From the IMG/VR virus record IMGVR_UViG_3300035701_002605, positions 1-58,261 of that record: a DNA stretch of 58,261 bases, one strand, 5' to 3'. The notes under the pieces are model-generated. The model was not told the DNA's origin. It worked only from the letters and a program-made list of their open reading frames with translations, and did no database searches. Made by a program: the position numbers and the translations under genes. Source of the stretch: a virus. Positions 33,757-40,944 of this stretch are shown piece by piece (the stretch's first letter is position 1; each line of letters opens with the position of its first letter).

Positions 33757-34312
33757 TCTGGCGCCCAATAGGGCGCCGTGACGGAGGCTGGGCCGATGGC
33801 GTTGACAAGGGCGCTGGCGCTGGCGGAGCCGATGGCAGCGTAGCGGTGACGGTAACGGCGCCTCTGGCGATGGCGCGGGCGTCGACATAGACGACGGTAG
33901 AGGCGCAGGCGCCGGCGCTGGCGATGGCAGCGGCGCGGTGACGTAGGCGCGGTCGGAGCCGCCAACTTCGGCGAGGGCGTCGCCGATGGCAGCGGTGCGT
34001 TGCCGAAGGCGAAGGCTCAGGCGCGGTCGGTGTCGAAGCCCCCGGCGCAGACGATGGCGATGCGATCGACGTTGGCGATGGCGAGGCCGTCGGCGTGGGC
34101 CAGGACGCTAACGTCGACGTGGACGGCGACGACGGCTCTGCCGTCGACGTGGGCATGGCCGCTGGCGTCGGCATTAACGTGGGCGTGGTCGGTAGCGTCG
34201 GCGTTGACGGAGACGATGGCGGCGGCCGTGGCGTGGGCGCAGCCATAGACGCGGGCGGGGTCTTCGGCGAGGGCGTCGCCGCTGGCGGCGGCGACGCTAT
34301 TGGGGGCTCCAC
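33757..34312 (-). repeat. Low-complexity hexamer minisatellite with Pro/Ser/Thr-rich frame
   Basis: About 555 bp of degenerate GGCGNN hexamers (plus-strand reading). On the minus strand a GTG at 34312 opens a frame rich in Pro, Ser and Thr (PTPTLMPTPAAMPTSTAEPS) that changes character after about 100 residues and joins in frame to the gene at 33748. A similar P/T/S tract is genuinely coded in the RecT-like protein. It may be a separate mucin-like protein, a linker or slippage-derived DNA. Confidence 0.5.
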
Positions 34313-34315
34313 CTG

Positions 34316-34528
34316 CTAGCCGGTGGACATCAGCGCTAGGCAGAGCCCTGCGCCTAGCGTTACCACGGTTATGATCGCCACCGTGGCCCCGGCCGCTAGG
34401 CCGTCGCGCCGGTAGGCGTACCATCCTAGGAGTAACGCCGGCGCCGCCAGGACCGCGAGCGGCCCTACCAGGTAGAGGCCGATGGCTCCTATCGCTACGC
34501 CCAGGACGAATGATCGAAAGGCTGTCAT
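34316..34528 (-). CDS. Small two-helix membrane protein, 70 aa
   Basis: ATG at 34528, one base after the stop of the secreted protein gene. Hydrophobic segments at about residues 7-33 and 46-67 with a charged YRRDG turn between them. Looks like a small integral membrane protein, perhaps a holin-like or superinfection-exclusion protein. Expressed from promoter P3 with the secreted protein. Confidence 0.6.
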   Translation of the reverse strand: MTAFRSFVLGVAIGAIGLYLVGPLAVLAAPALLLGWYAYRRDGLAAGATVAIITVVTLGAGLCLALMSTG

Positions 34529-34529
34529 G

Positions 34530-35105
34530 CTAGCCCGTCCTGTAGGTGGCGCTGCCTTCCCAAAGAACTAGCCAGGAGACCCAGGGGTGGACCTCCTGTA
34601 CGCACCATTGGGCGCATAGGCGGAACTTCCCCTGGCGCCAGGCGTAGTATTGGGTGTAGGCCGGCCGCCAGTATGTCGAAGAGCTTATCTGGCCGTCGTA
34701 CCGCCAGCCGGGGGCCAGGTTCGAGGCCCAGACCCAGGAGGTCGGCGTACCCACGATCCGGGTGCCGTTGTAGCACCAGTAGATCGTATGGTTGAAGCGC
34801 CAGATCGTGCCGGCAGCCGAATTGCCCTGCCGGTAGGCCGTGTAGGTCTTGCAGACCGTGGCGGCGGTAGCAGCTACGGCGCTGGTCTGGTTGGCTCCCT
34901 CGGCCGTAGCCCGCGCCCCCGCTACATCCCCCCCGAGCCCGGCTGGGTTGAAGCCGTCGGTCTCGACGATGCCATCCTGGAACGTGATGGCTGCCGGGGC
35001 CGGCGTTAGGGGCCGGCGCTGGGCGGAAGCTGGCCCTATAGACTGGGCGCCGGCCAGGACCAGCACGGCTAGCACGGCTGCCACTAGGGTTACTTTGCGT
35101 TTCAC
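34530..35105 (-). CDS. Secreted protein with signal peptide
   Basis: 191 residues. GTG at 35105 with GGGAG seven bases upstream; the longer frame from 35144 is unlikely. A basic KRK start, a hydrophobic core (VTLVAAVLAVLVLAGA) and a PASAQ cleavage site form a standard signal peptide. The mature part has four Cys and many Trp/Tyr (TIYWCYNGTRI, WCVQEVHPW), like small secreted proteins known to me from actinobacterial genomes. Expressed from P3, upstream of a membrane protein. A role at the cell surface, such as exclusion of other phages, is speculation. Confidence 0.65.
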   Translation of the reverse strand: MKRKVTLVAAVLAVLVLAGAQSIGPASAQRRPLTPAPAAITFQDGIVETDGFNPAGLGGDVAGARATAEGANQTSAVAATAATVCKTYTAYRQGNSAAGTIWRFNHTIYWCYNGTRIVGTPTSWVWASNLAPGWRYDGQISSSTYWRPAYTQYYAWRQGKFRLCAQWCVQEVHPWVSWLVLWEGSATYRTG

Positions 35106-35175
35106 CTGTGAACTCCCTTGCCAGAAAGGCGGGGTCCCTTGCATATCATGTTCGCGCCTCTGCCTCCTTCCGCTA

Positions 35176-35203
35176 GCCGGCCCGGCCCCGCAGCCGGGCC
35201 GGC
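35176..35203 (-). promoter_or_regulatory. Leader hairpin downstream of P3
   Basis: Perfect 11-bp stem GCCGGCCCGGC / GCCGGGCCGGC with a 6-base loop, at the very 5' end of the P3 transcript, followed by TAGCGGAAGGAGG. The same arrangement follows P4 and P10. It may stabilise the mRNA or control translation. Confidence 0.65.
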
Positions 35204-35209
35204 GCCGAC

Positions 35210-35239
35210 ATAGTAGCCGTAGCGGCTAGCGTTTGTCAA
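35210..35239 (-). promoter_or_regulatory. Promoter P3 of the palindrome family
   Basis: TTGACA (35239-35234), 18-bp spacer with TAGCCGCTACGGC, then TACTAT (35215-35210). Perfect palindrome TAGCCG-CTA-CGGCTA. Drives the secreted protein and the small membrane protein through a structured leader. Confidence 0.82.
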
Positions 35240-35266
35240 GTTTCGGGGGCCAGTAGACGGCGCGCT

Positions 35267-35401
35267 TTACCGTAGGCTCCACCAGGCGGCTACGGCGAAG
35301 ACGGCGGCGGTTATCATCATCGTGGCGCCGACGATGATGGCCAGGGTACAGGCTACTATCCCGGCGGTGTCTTGGAGGTGTTCTAGGGCGATGCTTGCCA
35401 C
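35267..35401 (-). CDS. Single-span membrane micro-protein, 44 aa
   Basis: GTG at 35401 with AGGAG seven bases upstream, TAA at 35267. The peptide starts MASIALEHLQDTAG and then has one long hydrophobic span (IVACTLAIIVGATMMITAAV) ending WWSLR. It fills the space between promoters P4 and P3 exactly, so it has its own regulated transcript. Possible antiholin, exclusion or membrane-signalling peptide. Function unknown. Confidence 0.65.
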   Translation of the reverse strand: MASIALEHLQDTAGIVACTLAIIVGATMMITAAVFAVAAWWSLR

Positions 35402-35417
35402 TGGTCGGCTCCTTCCG

Positions 35418-35446
35418 CTAGCGCCGGCCGCGTAGGCCGGCGCTAG
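35418..35446 (-). promoter_or_regulatory. Leader hairpin downstream of P4
   Basis: Perfect 12-bp stem CTAGCGCCGGCC / GGCCGGCGCTAG with a 5-base loop, followed on the transcript by CGGAAGGAG, the ribosome-binding site of the micro-protein. Second copy of the leader design at P3 and P10. Confidence 0.65.
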
Positions 35447-35447
35447 G

Positions 35448-35477
35448 ATCGTAGCCGTAGCGGCTAGGGGATGTCAA
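35448..35477 (-). promoter_or_regulatory. Promoter P4 of the palindrome family
   Basis: TTGACA (35477-35472), 18-bp spacer with TAGCCGCTACGGC, then TACGAT (35453-35448). Perfect palindrome. It overlaps the stop codon of the gene at 35474 and drives the 44-residue membrane protein. It lies 238 bp upstream of P3. Confidence 0.82.
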
Positions 35478-35848
35478 GCCCCAGGGGCGGCCGTGGCCGG
35501 CGCCGACGGCGCCTTCTTATCCTCCTCGGCCTGCCGGCCGACCAGTAGGAACGGGCGGGTCGCCCGGTCGTCGGCCTTGGAGCCATATTTATACTGCATC
35601 TCCACGACCTTTAGAAGTTTGCCGCCGGCATTACAGGCGGCGTTAGCGATCTCCGGCGTCACGTCGCCCGTGATCACGTCACTCATTAGGGCCGACATCA
35701 GCCGGGCGAAGTCCTCTCCCGTTCGTACTCCCACTGCCGCAAGCGCAACTGACCCGGATGCGCTAGCAAGTACCTCAACTCCCGCAGGGTTGTCGCCCCC
35801 GTTCTTACACATTGCAGTTGGTATTTCCTCTCCTGGGCTCGCGCCCAT
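35474..35848 (-). CDS. Uncharacterised protein, 124 aa
   Basis: ATG at 35848 with GAGGGG five bases upstream, overlapping the previous gene by 150 bp in another frame; a start inside (about 35738) would shorten the overlap. The later part (RLMSALMSDVITGDVTPEI, then NAGGKLLKVVEMQYKYG) looks coded and helical. The C-terminus is Ala/Pro-rich. Not recognised. Confidence 0.5.
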   Translation of the reverse strand: MGASPGEEIPTAMCKNGGDNPAGVEVLASASGSVALAAVGVRTGEDFARLMSALMSDVITGDVTPEIANAACNAGGKLLKVVEMQYKYGSKADDRATRPFLLVGRQAEEDKKAPSAPATAAPGA

Positions 35849-36219
35849 GCCTGCCCCTCGGCGGTTTGTCGGAATGCCTGGTAGTCGGCGTCCGCCTTAT
35901 TCAGCCTTTCCCGTATTCGTTCCTCCTCTCTCCGGCGTTCCCACCTAGCTTCATCTAGGCGACAGCGCCAGCAGGCCCGGTTGCCCCCAGCGAAGGGCTC
36001 AGCGGCCCAACCATCGTCGCGCTTCACATCGGCGCATAGGCGATCTTCGCAACTAGGACAACGGTAAACTAGCCGCCTACAACCGTGGGCACGGTGCTCC
36101 CCCCGGCTTACGCCGCAGACCGCGCACCGAACCTCGACACACACGTGCGCGAAGGCGTCGGGCCTTAACCGGTTGGGAATTCTATTCCACGTACAGCATC
36201 GGCTACAGAGGATCGGCAT
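35698..36219 (-). CDS. Multi-zinc-finger protein behind promoter P5
   Basis: 173 residues, ATG at 36219, two bases after the expected transcription start of P5, hence almost leaderless. Four Cys pairs (CSRC, CAVC, CPSC, CWRC) in the first 90 residues suggest two zinc sites, followed by a strongly charged helix (EARWERRREEERIRERL). Such proteins usually bind nucleic acid or bridge proteins. No family recognised. Confidence 0.6.
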   Translation of the reverse strand: MPILCSRCCTWNRIPNRLRPDAFAHVCVEVRCAVCGVSRGEHRAHGCRRLVYRCPSCEDRLCADVKRDDGWAAEPFAGGNRACWRCRLDEARWERRREEERIRERLNKADADYQAFRQTAEGQAWARAQERKYQLQCVRTGATTLRELRYLLAHPGQLRLRQWEYERERTSPG

Positions 36220-36227
36220 CGCGCCCC

Positions 36228-36257
36228 ATGATAGCCGGTACGGCTAGCCGTAGTCAA
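36228..36257 (-). promoter_or_regulatory. Promoter P5 of the palindrome family
   Basis: TTGACT (36257-36252; one base off consensus), 18-bp spacer with TAGCCGTACCGGC, then TATCAT (36233-36228). Palindrome TAGCCG-TAC-CGGCTA is perfect. It faces the zinc-finger gene, downstream of the terminase stop. Confidence 0.78.
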
Positions 36258-36313
36258 GGGGGCGGGACATCCCCGACCGTTCGCTGGCGTCCGTTTCCGG
36301 GAATGTTGGTGGG

Positions 36314-38368
36314 CTAGCCCACGAAGGCCATGCGCCCGCCGCGCTTCAAAGCGTGATAGACAGAGCCGGCCACGGCGTCGGCGACATCCTTGGAGCCGCC
36401 CTTGGGATGGTCGACCTTCTTGCCGTGTACCAGCATGAGGTGCTTGGCTTCGGAGAGTAGGACCGGGTGCGCGTAGTAGGCCAGGCGGTCAGTGTTCAGT
36501 AGCTCCAACAGCGTGTCGTAGCCCTCTGTGTTCCGGTCTAGCGAGAACTCCGCTACCCGGTAGCCCTCGCGTTTGAGGATCTGCCGGCTATCGAGGCTCT
36601 GCCAGCCGTCGTAGGAGACCAGGCCGCCCTTGATGTTGAAGCCCCGATCGCCCCAGTCGCGGATCATCTGGCGCACGGTCTCGAACGAAACCTCGCCCTT
36701 GATCTCCCGCTGCCGGCCAGGGACCAGGCGGTGGATCACGTCGACCACGACCGCGCGGGCGCGCGGGTTGTCGACTAGCTGGCCGTCTTCCAGGTGGGTC
36801 TTATAGTAGGGGCAGCCGCTCACAGGGGCGTGGCTCATGCTGATGCCGGCGGCGTCGCGCTTGGCGCCCAGGTCGATGTGCACGTAGCGCCGGCTATCGC
36901 AGCATGGCTTCCACCAGTCGGCAAGCTGGCCCAGGTCGTCGTAGGGGTGCCGGAGGTCCGGGTCCGCCTGGCGATCCCAGCGGCCGGGATCGGAGAAGAA
37001 GCCCTCCATCGCTAGCGGGGGCTGGGCGCCGAAGTCGCGCCAGAAGGCCATCGGGTTCGCGTCCCGGTGGAACGCCTCGGCTAGCGCGTCCTCGCTCAGG
37101 TTTAGGTTAGCTTCCCAGGTCGGCAACTGGACTCCCAGCATGTCGGGGTGCACCGGCCGGCCGTCCGCGTCTACGGCCGTGGCCTCCTCTAGCAGCCGCA
37201 TGGACTTGTCGCCTTCCCACTCCGGCGACGTTAGGACCAGGACCTTGCCGTTCTCTAGGAAGGTGGCCGTGGTCGCAGACATCTTGTCGTAGACCTCGTC
37301 TGCGTTGTCGCGCCCCTCGGTGTCTTTCATCCGGGCTAGCTCGTCAAGGATCACTAGGTAGGATGTAGAGCCCACCTGGGTTGACGCCTTGGAGTGGCCG
37401 CAGCGAATGAGGATGTTCTTGGGTAGCCGTATCTCTAGGCTGACGATCTCGGCCTGGCCGGCCAGCGCTTGGAACCAGGCGCCGCCCGTCTCTAGCCGAT
37501 CGACGATGTGCTTAAACACGTTATGTTTGGCCTGCTCCTGCGACGTGGCCATCGTCACGATCTGTATCTCCTGGCCGGGTACTAGCCCAAAGTAGGCCTG
37601 GGGGTCGGCCAGGGAGAGCAGTTGGTAGGCGGCATACCAGGCGACGACGCTGCCCACCACGCCCTTACCCGAGCGCATGCCGCAGACCAGGACCAGGACC
37701 CGGTAGGGCGACCGGGGCGACATGAATTCCCTAAGCACCCGCTCCTGCATCGGGTAGGCCTGGGTGACGGTGGGCAGGTTACAGAAGTCCGGCGACACGG
37801 CAAAGGTGAGGGCGTCGACCATGCCGGCGGCGCCGGGGCCGATCGTCGCGCCGGGCGGTAACAGTAGTGGCGGCTGGGCGAACAGAGCCTCGACGGCGTC
37901 GGGCGGCATTCCTAGGGCGAGTAGCTGCTGCTGGAAGTTGATGTTGTATATGGGCTGGTCTACCCGGACGCCCCGCGCACGGGCGATGTCGTCAGCGATC
38001 TTGCTGGCCGCCTGGAAGCACCGGGCCTGCTCGCGGGGGTTAACGCCCTGCTGGCTGGCTAGCATCATCAGGGACATTAGGAGTATCCGCTTCATGTCGA
38101 TGTAGTCCACCACGGCACCGGCGCCGGGCGCATGCGGCCCGTTCATGTCGACCAGGTGCCCGGCCGCCCCGGTCCAAATGACCTTTAGGTCGTTGCGGAT
38201 GATGTCTAGTGGCTTGACCTGGCCCTCTAGTAGCTGGGGCGCCTGCCGGCGGAGAGTGGCCAGGATGTCGTATTCATCGGCGCCCTCTAGGTCTAGGCGC
38301 CGGACGTGGCGCCGGCGCTCTGCGATCGCGTCGGCAGTCTTGCGGAGTAGGGACCGTTTTGCGGGCAT
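36314..38368 (-). CDS. terL: Terminase large subunit with N-terminal extension
   Basis: 684 residues, longer than the usual 450-600. The ATPase has a Walker A (GMRSGKG, about residue 229) and a Walker B (LVILDE, about 341). The nuclease has acidic residues in HIDLGAKRDAAGIS (about 496) and KDVADAVAGSVYHAL (about 663). The first about 190 residues include a basic start, DILATLRRQAPQLL and a PLDIIRNDLKVIW segment with a small-terminase-like helix-turn-helix flavour, and no separate small subunit is seen. It translocates DNA into proheads and cuts it. No ribosome-binding site; a palindrome precedes the ATG. Confidence 0.9.
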   Translation of the reverse strand: MPAKRSLLRKTADAIAERRRHVRRLDLEGADEYDILATLRRQAPQLLEGQVKPLDIIRNDLKVIWTGAAGHLVDMNGPHAPGAGAVVDYIDMKRILLMSLMMLASQQGVNPREQARCFQAASKIADDIARARGVRVDQPIYNINFQQQLLALGMPPDAVEALFAQPPLLLPPGATIGPGAAGMVDALTFAVSPDFCNLPTVTQAYPMQERVLREFMSPRSPYRVLVLVCGMRSGKGVVGSVVAWYAAYQLLSLADPQAYFGLVPGQEIQIVTMATSQEQAKHNVFKHIVDRLETGGAWFQALAGQAEIVSLEIRLPKNILIRCGHSKASTQVGSTSYLVILDELARMKDTEGRDNADEVYDKMSATTATFLENGKVLVLTSPEWEGDKSMRLLEEATAVDADGRPVHPDMLGVQLPTWEANLNLSEDALAEAFHRDANPMAFWRDFGAQPPLAMEGFFSDPGRWDRQADPDLRHPYDDLGQLADWWKPCCDSRRYVHIDLGAKRDAAGISMSHAPVSGCPYYKTHLEDGQLVDNPRARAVVVDVIHRLVPGRQREIKGEVSFETVRQMIRDWGDRGFNIKGGLVSYDGWQSLDSRQILKREGYRVAEFSLDRNTEGYDTLLELLNTDRLAYYAHPVLLSEAKHLMLVHGKKVDHPKGGSKDVADAVAGSVYHALKRGGRMAFVG

Positions 38369-38385
38369 CGCTAACTCAGTTAGCG
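38369..38385 (-). promoter_or_regulatory. Palindrome at the terminase start
   Basis: CGCTAACT-C-AGTTAGCG, perfect 8-bp arms around one base, ending at the base before the terminase ATG. There is no Shine-Dalgarno sequence, so it may act as an operator or an RNA element, or initiation may be coupled to the upstream gene whose stop is at 38391. Confidence 0.45.
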
Positions 38386-38390
38386 CGGAA

Positions 38391-39809
38391 CTACGTTTGC
38401 ATCGCGCGCGCGTACGCGCTCGCGGCCTTCCACCGTGACTCGGCGGCCCAGGGCCATTTGATCACTTCCCAGGGCAGGCGGGCCGCGTCCTCGATGGCCG
38501 GCGCCAGGTCCATGCAGCCCCGGCCGTTCACCCACGACTTGACGAATTCCGGCGGGGCCGAGAGCAGGTCGGACGTATGCTCGGCGACGGTCTTCGGGCC
38601 GCGCGGCCAGATCGAGAACATGTGCCGGCCGGCGCTGTGGCGGGCGACCCAGTCCTTAAACAGGGCGGGCCGCCGGCGTAGCTCTCCGCCAGGGACAAAG
38701 CGGGCCAGGGGCGCCGGCGGGGCGGGCGTAAAAGTGGTGTATTTGACCCGGCAGACGCCGCGCACGATGGCGCGCGAGAGGTCGTAGTAGAAGTCGGCGT
38801 ACTCCTGCCAGTCGGCCTCGGTCTCGAAGGGCGCGCAGGTGATAAAGAACAGGTGGCTATCCAGCTTGTTAGCGTGGACCTCCGCCAGTAGCGCCAACAG
38901 GGCATCGTTGCGGATCGGCTTACCGTAGGCTAGGCGCTGGCGGTAGGACAGCCCCTCCACGCCAATGCGGCAACTGGACGGGCGGGTCCGCATGAGGGCG
39001 GCCCGAGCCGCCGGCGACTTCAGCGCCCGGAAGGTGAAGCTTTGGGCGCCAAGCTTTATGTCGATGTCCGGGAACCACGGCAGCGCCGCCGGGTCGTTAC
39101 TGACCAGCCGCACGCGCTCGCCCCGATCCTTTAGCTGGCGGAGTAGCCGGACCGCGTAGGCGCCGTCCTCTCGGTACTGGTAGCGCTGCTCCCACGAGGT
39201 AGCACAGAACAGGCACTTGTTCGGGCAGCCCTTCCCGGCCATGACCTGGACGACCTTATCGTCGGACCGGATGGGCGGCACGGACCAGTCGATCCGCGCG
39301 TCGGGCTCCGCTATAGGGCCGGCGCTGCCAGGCGCCAGGAGCCAGGGCCGGGCATGATCCCGACGGTAGCCGGCAAGCTGCGAGCGCTCTAGGGCGTGGG
39401 GGTAGCCGACGATCCACTCCCGCACCTTCTCTACGCCGGCCCGGCTCTTGACCAGCGACAGTAGCTCGCGGATGAAGGCGTAGCCCTCACCGATGGCGAC
39501 TGCGTTGCATATCTCCATCACGGTAAAGGGGGCCGACGCGATGGCGCCGCCGGCGATAACGTAGGGGCCGGCGCGCTTGCTGGCGTCGGGCTCGATCCCG
39601 TAGCGCCGTAGCTCCCGGCGCACGGCCTGGGTGAAGTTGATCGCGCCGGCGTGGGCAACCAGGATGATGTCAGCGCTGCGGGGGTCCGTTAGCCGAACGC
39701 CGGCCTGCTTGGCCTCGTATTCCAGCCAGTAGCCGACGATGGAAGCCACATAGTCGGCCCGGTAGGCGCCCGACGTGCGCTCGTTGGCGTCAACCAGGGC
39801 TACTCTCAC
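38391..39809 (-). CDS. Radical SAM enzyme
   Basis: 472 residues, GTG at 39809 overlapping the ParB-like stop (GTGA). The motif GCPNKCLFCATS (about residue 195; C-x3-C-x2-C) binds the iron-sulphur cluster. The first about 150 residues look like a Rossmann/B12-binding-type domain (MRVALVDANERTSGAY, DIILVAHAGA, YVIAGGAIASA). It follows a ParB-like gene and precedes terminase. Radical SAM enzymes next to ParB-like proteins occur in phages with modified DNA bases, so a nucleotide or RNA modification is possible. Substrate not known. Confidence 0.82.
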   Translation of the reverse strand: MRVALVDANERTSGAYRADYVASIVGYWLEYEAKQAGVRLTDPRSADIILVAHAGAINFTQAVRRELRRYGIEPDASKRAGPYVIAGGAIASAPFTVMEICNAVAIGEGYAFIRELLSLVKSRAGVEKVREWIVGYPHALERSQLAGYRRDHARPWLLAPGSAGPIAEPDARIDWSVPPIRSDDKVVQVMAGKGCPNKCLFCATSWEQRYQYREDGAYAVRLLRQLKDRGERVRLVSNDPAALPWFPDIDIKLGAQSFTFRALKSPAARAALMRTRPSSCRIGVEGLSYRQRLAYGKPIRNDALLALLAEVHANKLDSHLFFITCAPFETEADWQEYADFYYDLSRAIVRGVCRVKYTTFTPAPPAPLARFVPGGELRRRPALFKDWVARHSAGRHMFSIWPRGPKTVAEHTSDLLSAPPEFVKSWVNGRGCMDLAPAIEDAARLPWEVIKWPWAAESRWKAASAYARAMQT

Positions 39810-40480
39810 ACCGGCGCCTCTACCGGCGGGGCGCCGACCGCGTCAAGTCCGGCCGTCAGGACCGCGACCATGGCGGCGCGGTCGTCTTCGGGGTACTCGT
39901 TACGCGCCCACTCTAGTAGCCGGTGGTAGACATCCGCCGGCAGGGCCACCATGATCTCGCCGATCTCTAGGCGCGTATATTCGCCGGTGCCACGGTTGAA
40001 GGCGTTAAAGTTGTCGTTCTCGCGGGCGGCCGCGTGGACGGGCGCCCCTGCGACGCCGCCGGCGTAAAGCTGAAGCTCGGCCCCGGTAAAGCCCGTCAGG
40101 CTCAGGTCGGCGCCCTCTAGCCGTAGCCTATCCTGGACCAGGGCCAGCTTAGTTTCATCCCAGCGGCCCATGATCCGGTTAAGGGCCTGGTTTAACAGGG
40201 TGGCGTCCTGGACGGAGATGTCGATGTCCAGGACCGGCACCTCTGTTAGCCCTAGCTCGATCGCGGCGGCGATCCGCTGGTGACCGGCGATCACTTCGCC
40301 ATCCTCCCGACGCAGTATGATGGGGTCGACAAAGCCCCACTTTGTCAGGGACCGCTTCAGCGCCGCCATCTCCTCCGGGGGCATCCAGCGGGGGTTTAGC
40401 TCGTTTAGCTTTAGGGTGCGCGGGTCCGCGTACCGGATCTGCAACGGCTCGCTGGCCACTACGGGGCTCTCTTTTGCCAT
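39806..40480 (-). CDS. ParB-like nuclease-domain protein
   Basis: 224 residues. ATG at 40480 (MAKESPVVASEPLQIRY) with AAGGGAG eight bases upstream; the longer frame adds an unsupported tail. ELNPRWMPPEEMAALKRSL, then PIILRREDGEVIAGHQRIAA, is the ParB/Srx signature with the GHQR catalytic loop. There is no ParA partner, so it is unlikely to be a plasmid partition system. ParB-like proteins in phages may be DNases or kinases. Operon: XRE, kinase, adenylyltransferase, ParB, radical SAM. Confidence 0.82.
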   Translation of the reverse strand: MAKESPVVASEPLQIRYADPRTLKLNELNPRWMPPEEMAALKRSLTKWGFVDPIILRREDGEVIAGHQRIAAAIELGLTEVPVLDIDISVQDATLLNQALNRIMGRWDETKLALVQDRLRLEGADLSLTGFTGAELQLYAGGVAGAPVHAAARENDNFNAFNRGTGEYTRLEIGEIMVALPADVYHRLLEWARNEYPEDDRAAMVAVLTAGLDAVGAPPVEAPV

Positions 40481-40944
40481 CGCGCCAACTCCCTTGTGGT
40501 ACTCCAAGCGCCGTGCCGGGGTAGCTCTAGCATGCCAAGGCCCAGCCGACGCGCCGCCTGTAGCTCCTCTATCGGGCCGCCGGCCCGGAACATGTAGAGG
40601 TCTGGGTGAATGGCCGCTAGCACCATCTCTAGCGGCTGGTGGCGGTCTAGTTGCACGACGGCGAAGACACCCCGCACGGCAGCGACCATGAAGGCCCGCT
40701 CGGGCCAGGGCCGTAGGGGGCGGCTGGCGCCCTTCGCCAGGACCACCTGCTCGTCGCCGTCGATCGCCACCACCAGGGCGTTACAGTGTTCGCCGGCCTC
40801 ACGGAGAAACAGAACGTGGCCGGGATGGAGAACGTCGAAACAGCCGTTGACCAGGCCCACTATCCTGCCACCTGGCCTGGTCTGGAAGGCCCGGCAGCGA
40901 TCGGCTACCTCCTCTAGGCTCTCTGGGGACCAGACGGCAACCAC
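40459..40944 (-). CDS. HldE-like adenylyltransferase (ADP-heptose pathway type)
   Basis: 161 residues, GTG at 40944 with AGGAG nine bases upstream. LVNGCFDVLHPGHVLFLREA is the cytidylyl/adenylyltransferase signature (N.CFD..H.GH), closest to the C-terminal domain of HldE/RfaE2, which makes ADP-heptose from heptose-1-phosphate and ATP. It overlaps the kinase by 31 bp. In bacteria both domains may be one protein or two. The phage keeps both as separate genes. With the GT9 enzyme it may feed heptose into a glycan. Confidence 0.82.
   Translation of the reverse strand: MVAVWSPESLEEVADRCRAFQTRPGGRIVGLVNGCFDVLHPGHVLFLREAGEHCNALVVAIDGDEQVVLAKGASRPLRPWPERAFMVAAVRGVFAVVQLDRHQPLEMVLAAIHPDLYMFRAGGPIEELQAARRLGLGMLELPRHGAWSTTRELARWQKRAP

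Noticed and set aside
33790-33810. Plus-strand TTGACA near 33802
   Set aside because: It lies in the hexamer repeat tract with no matching -10 and no plus-strand gene downstream.
36400-36420. Further GGTCGACC match inside the terminase gene
   Set aside because: It lies within coding sequence far from any start, and only part of the GTCGACCATTA element is present.
39806-40480. Partition system (ParAB) or plasmid-prophage state
   Set aside because: There is no ParA-like ATPase gene and no centromere-like repeat next to it.
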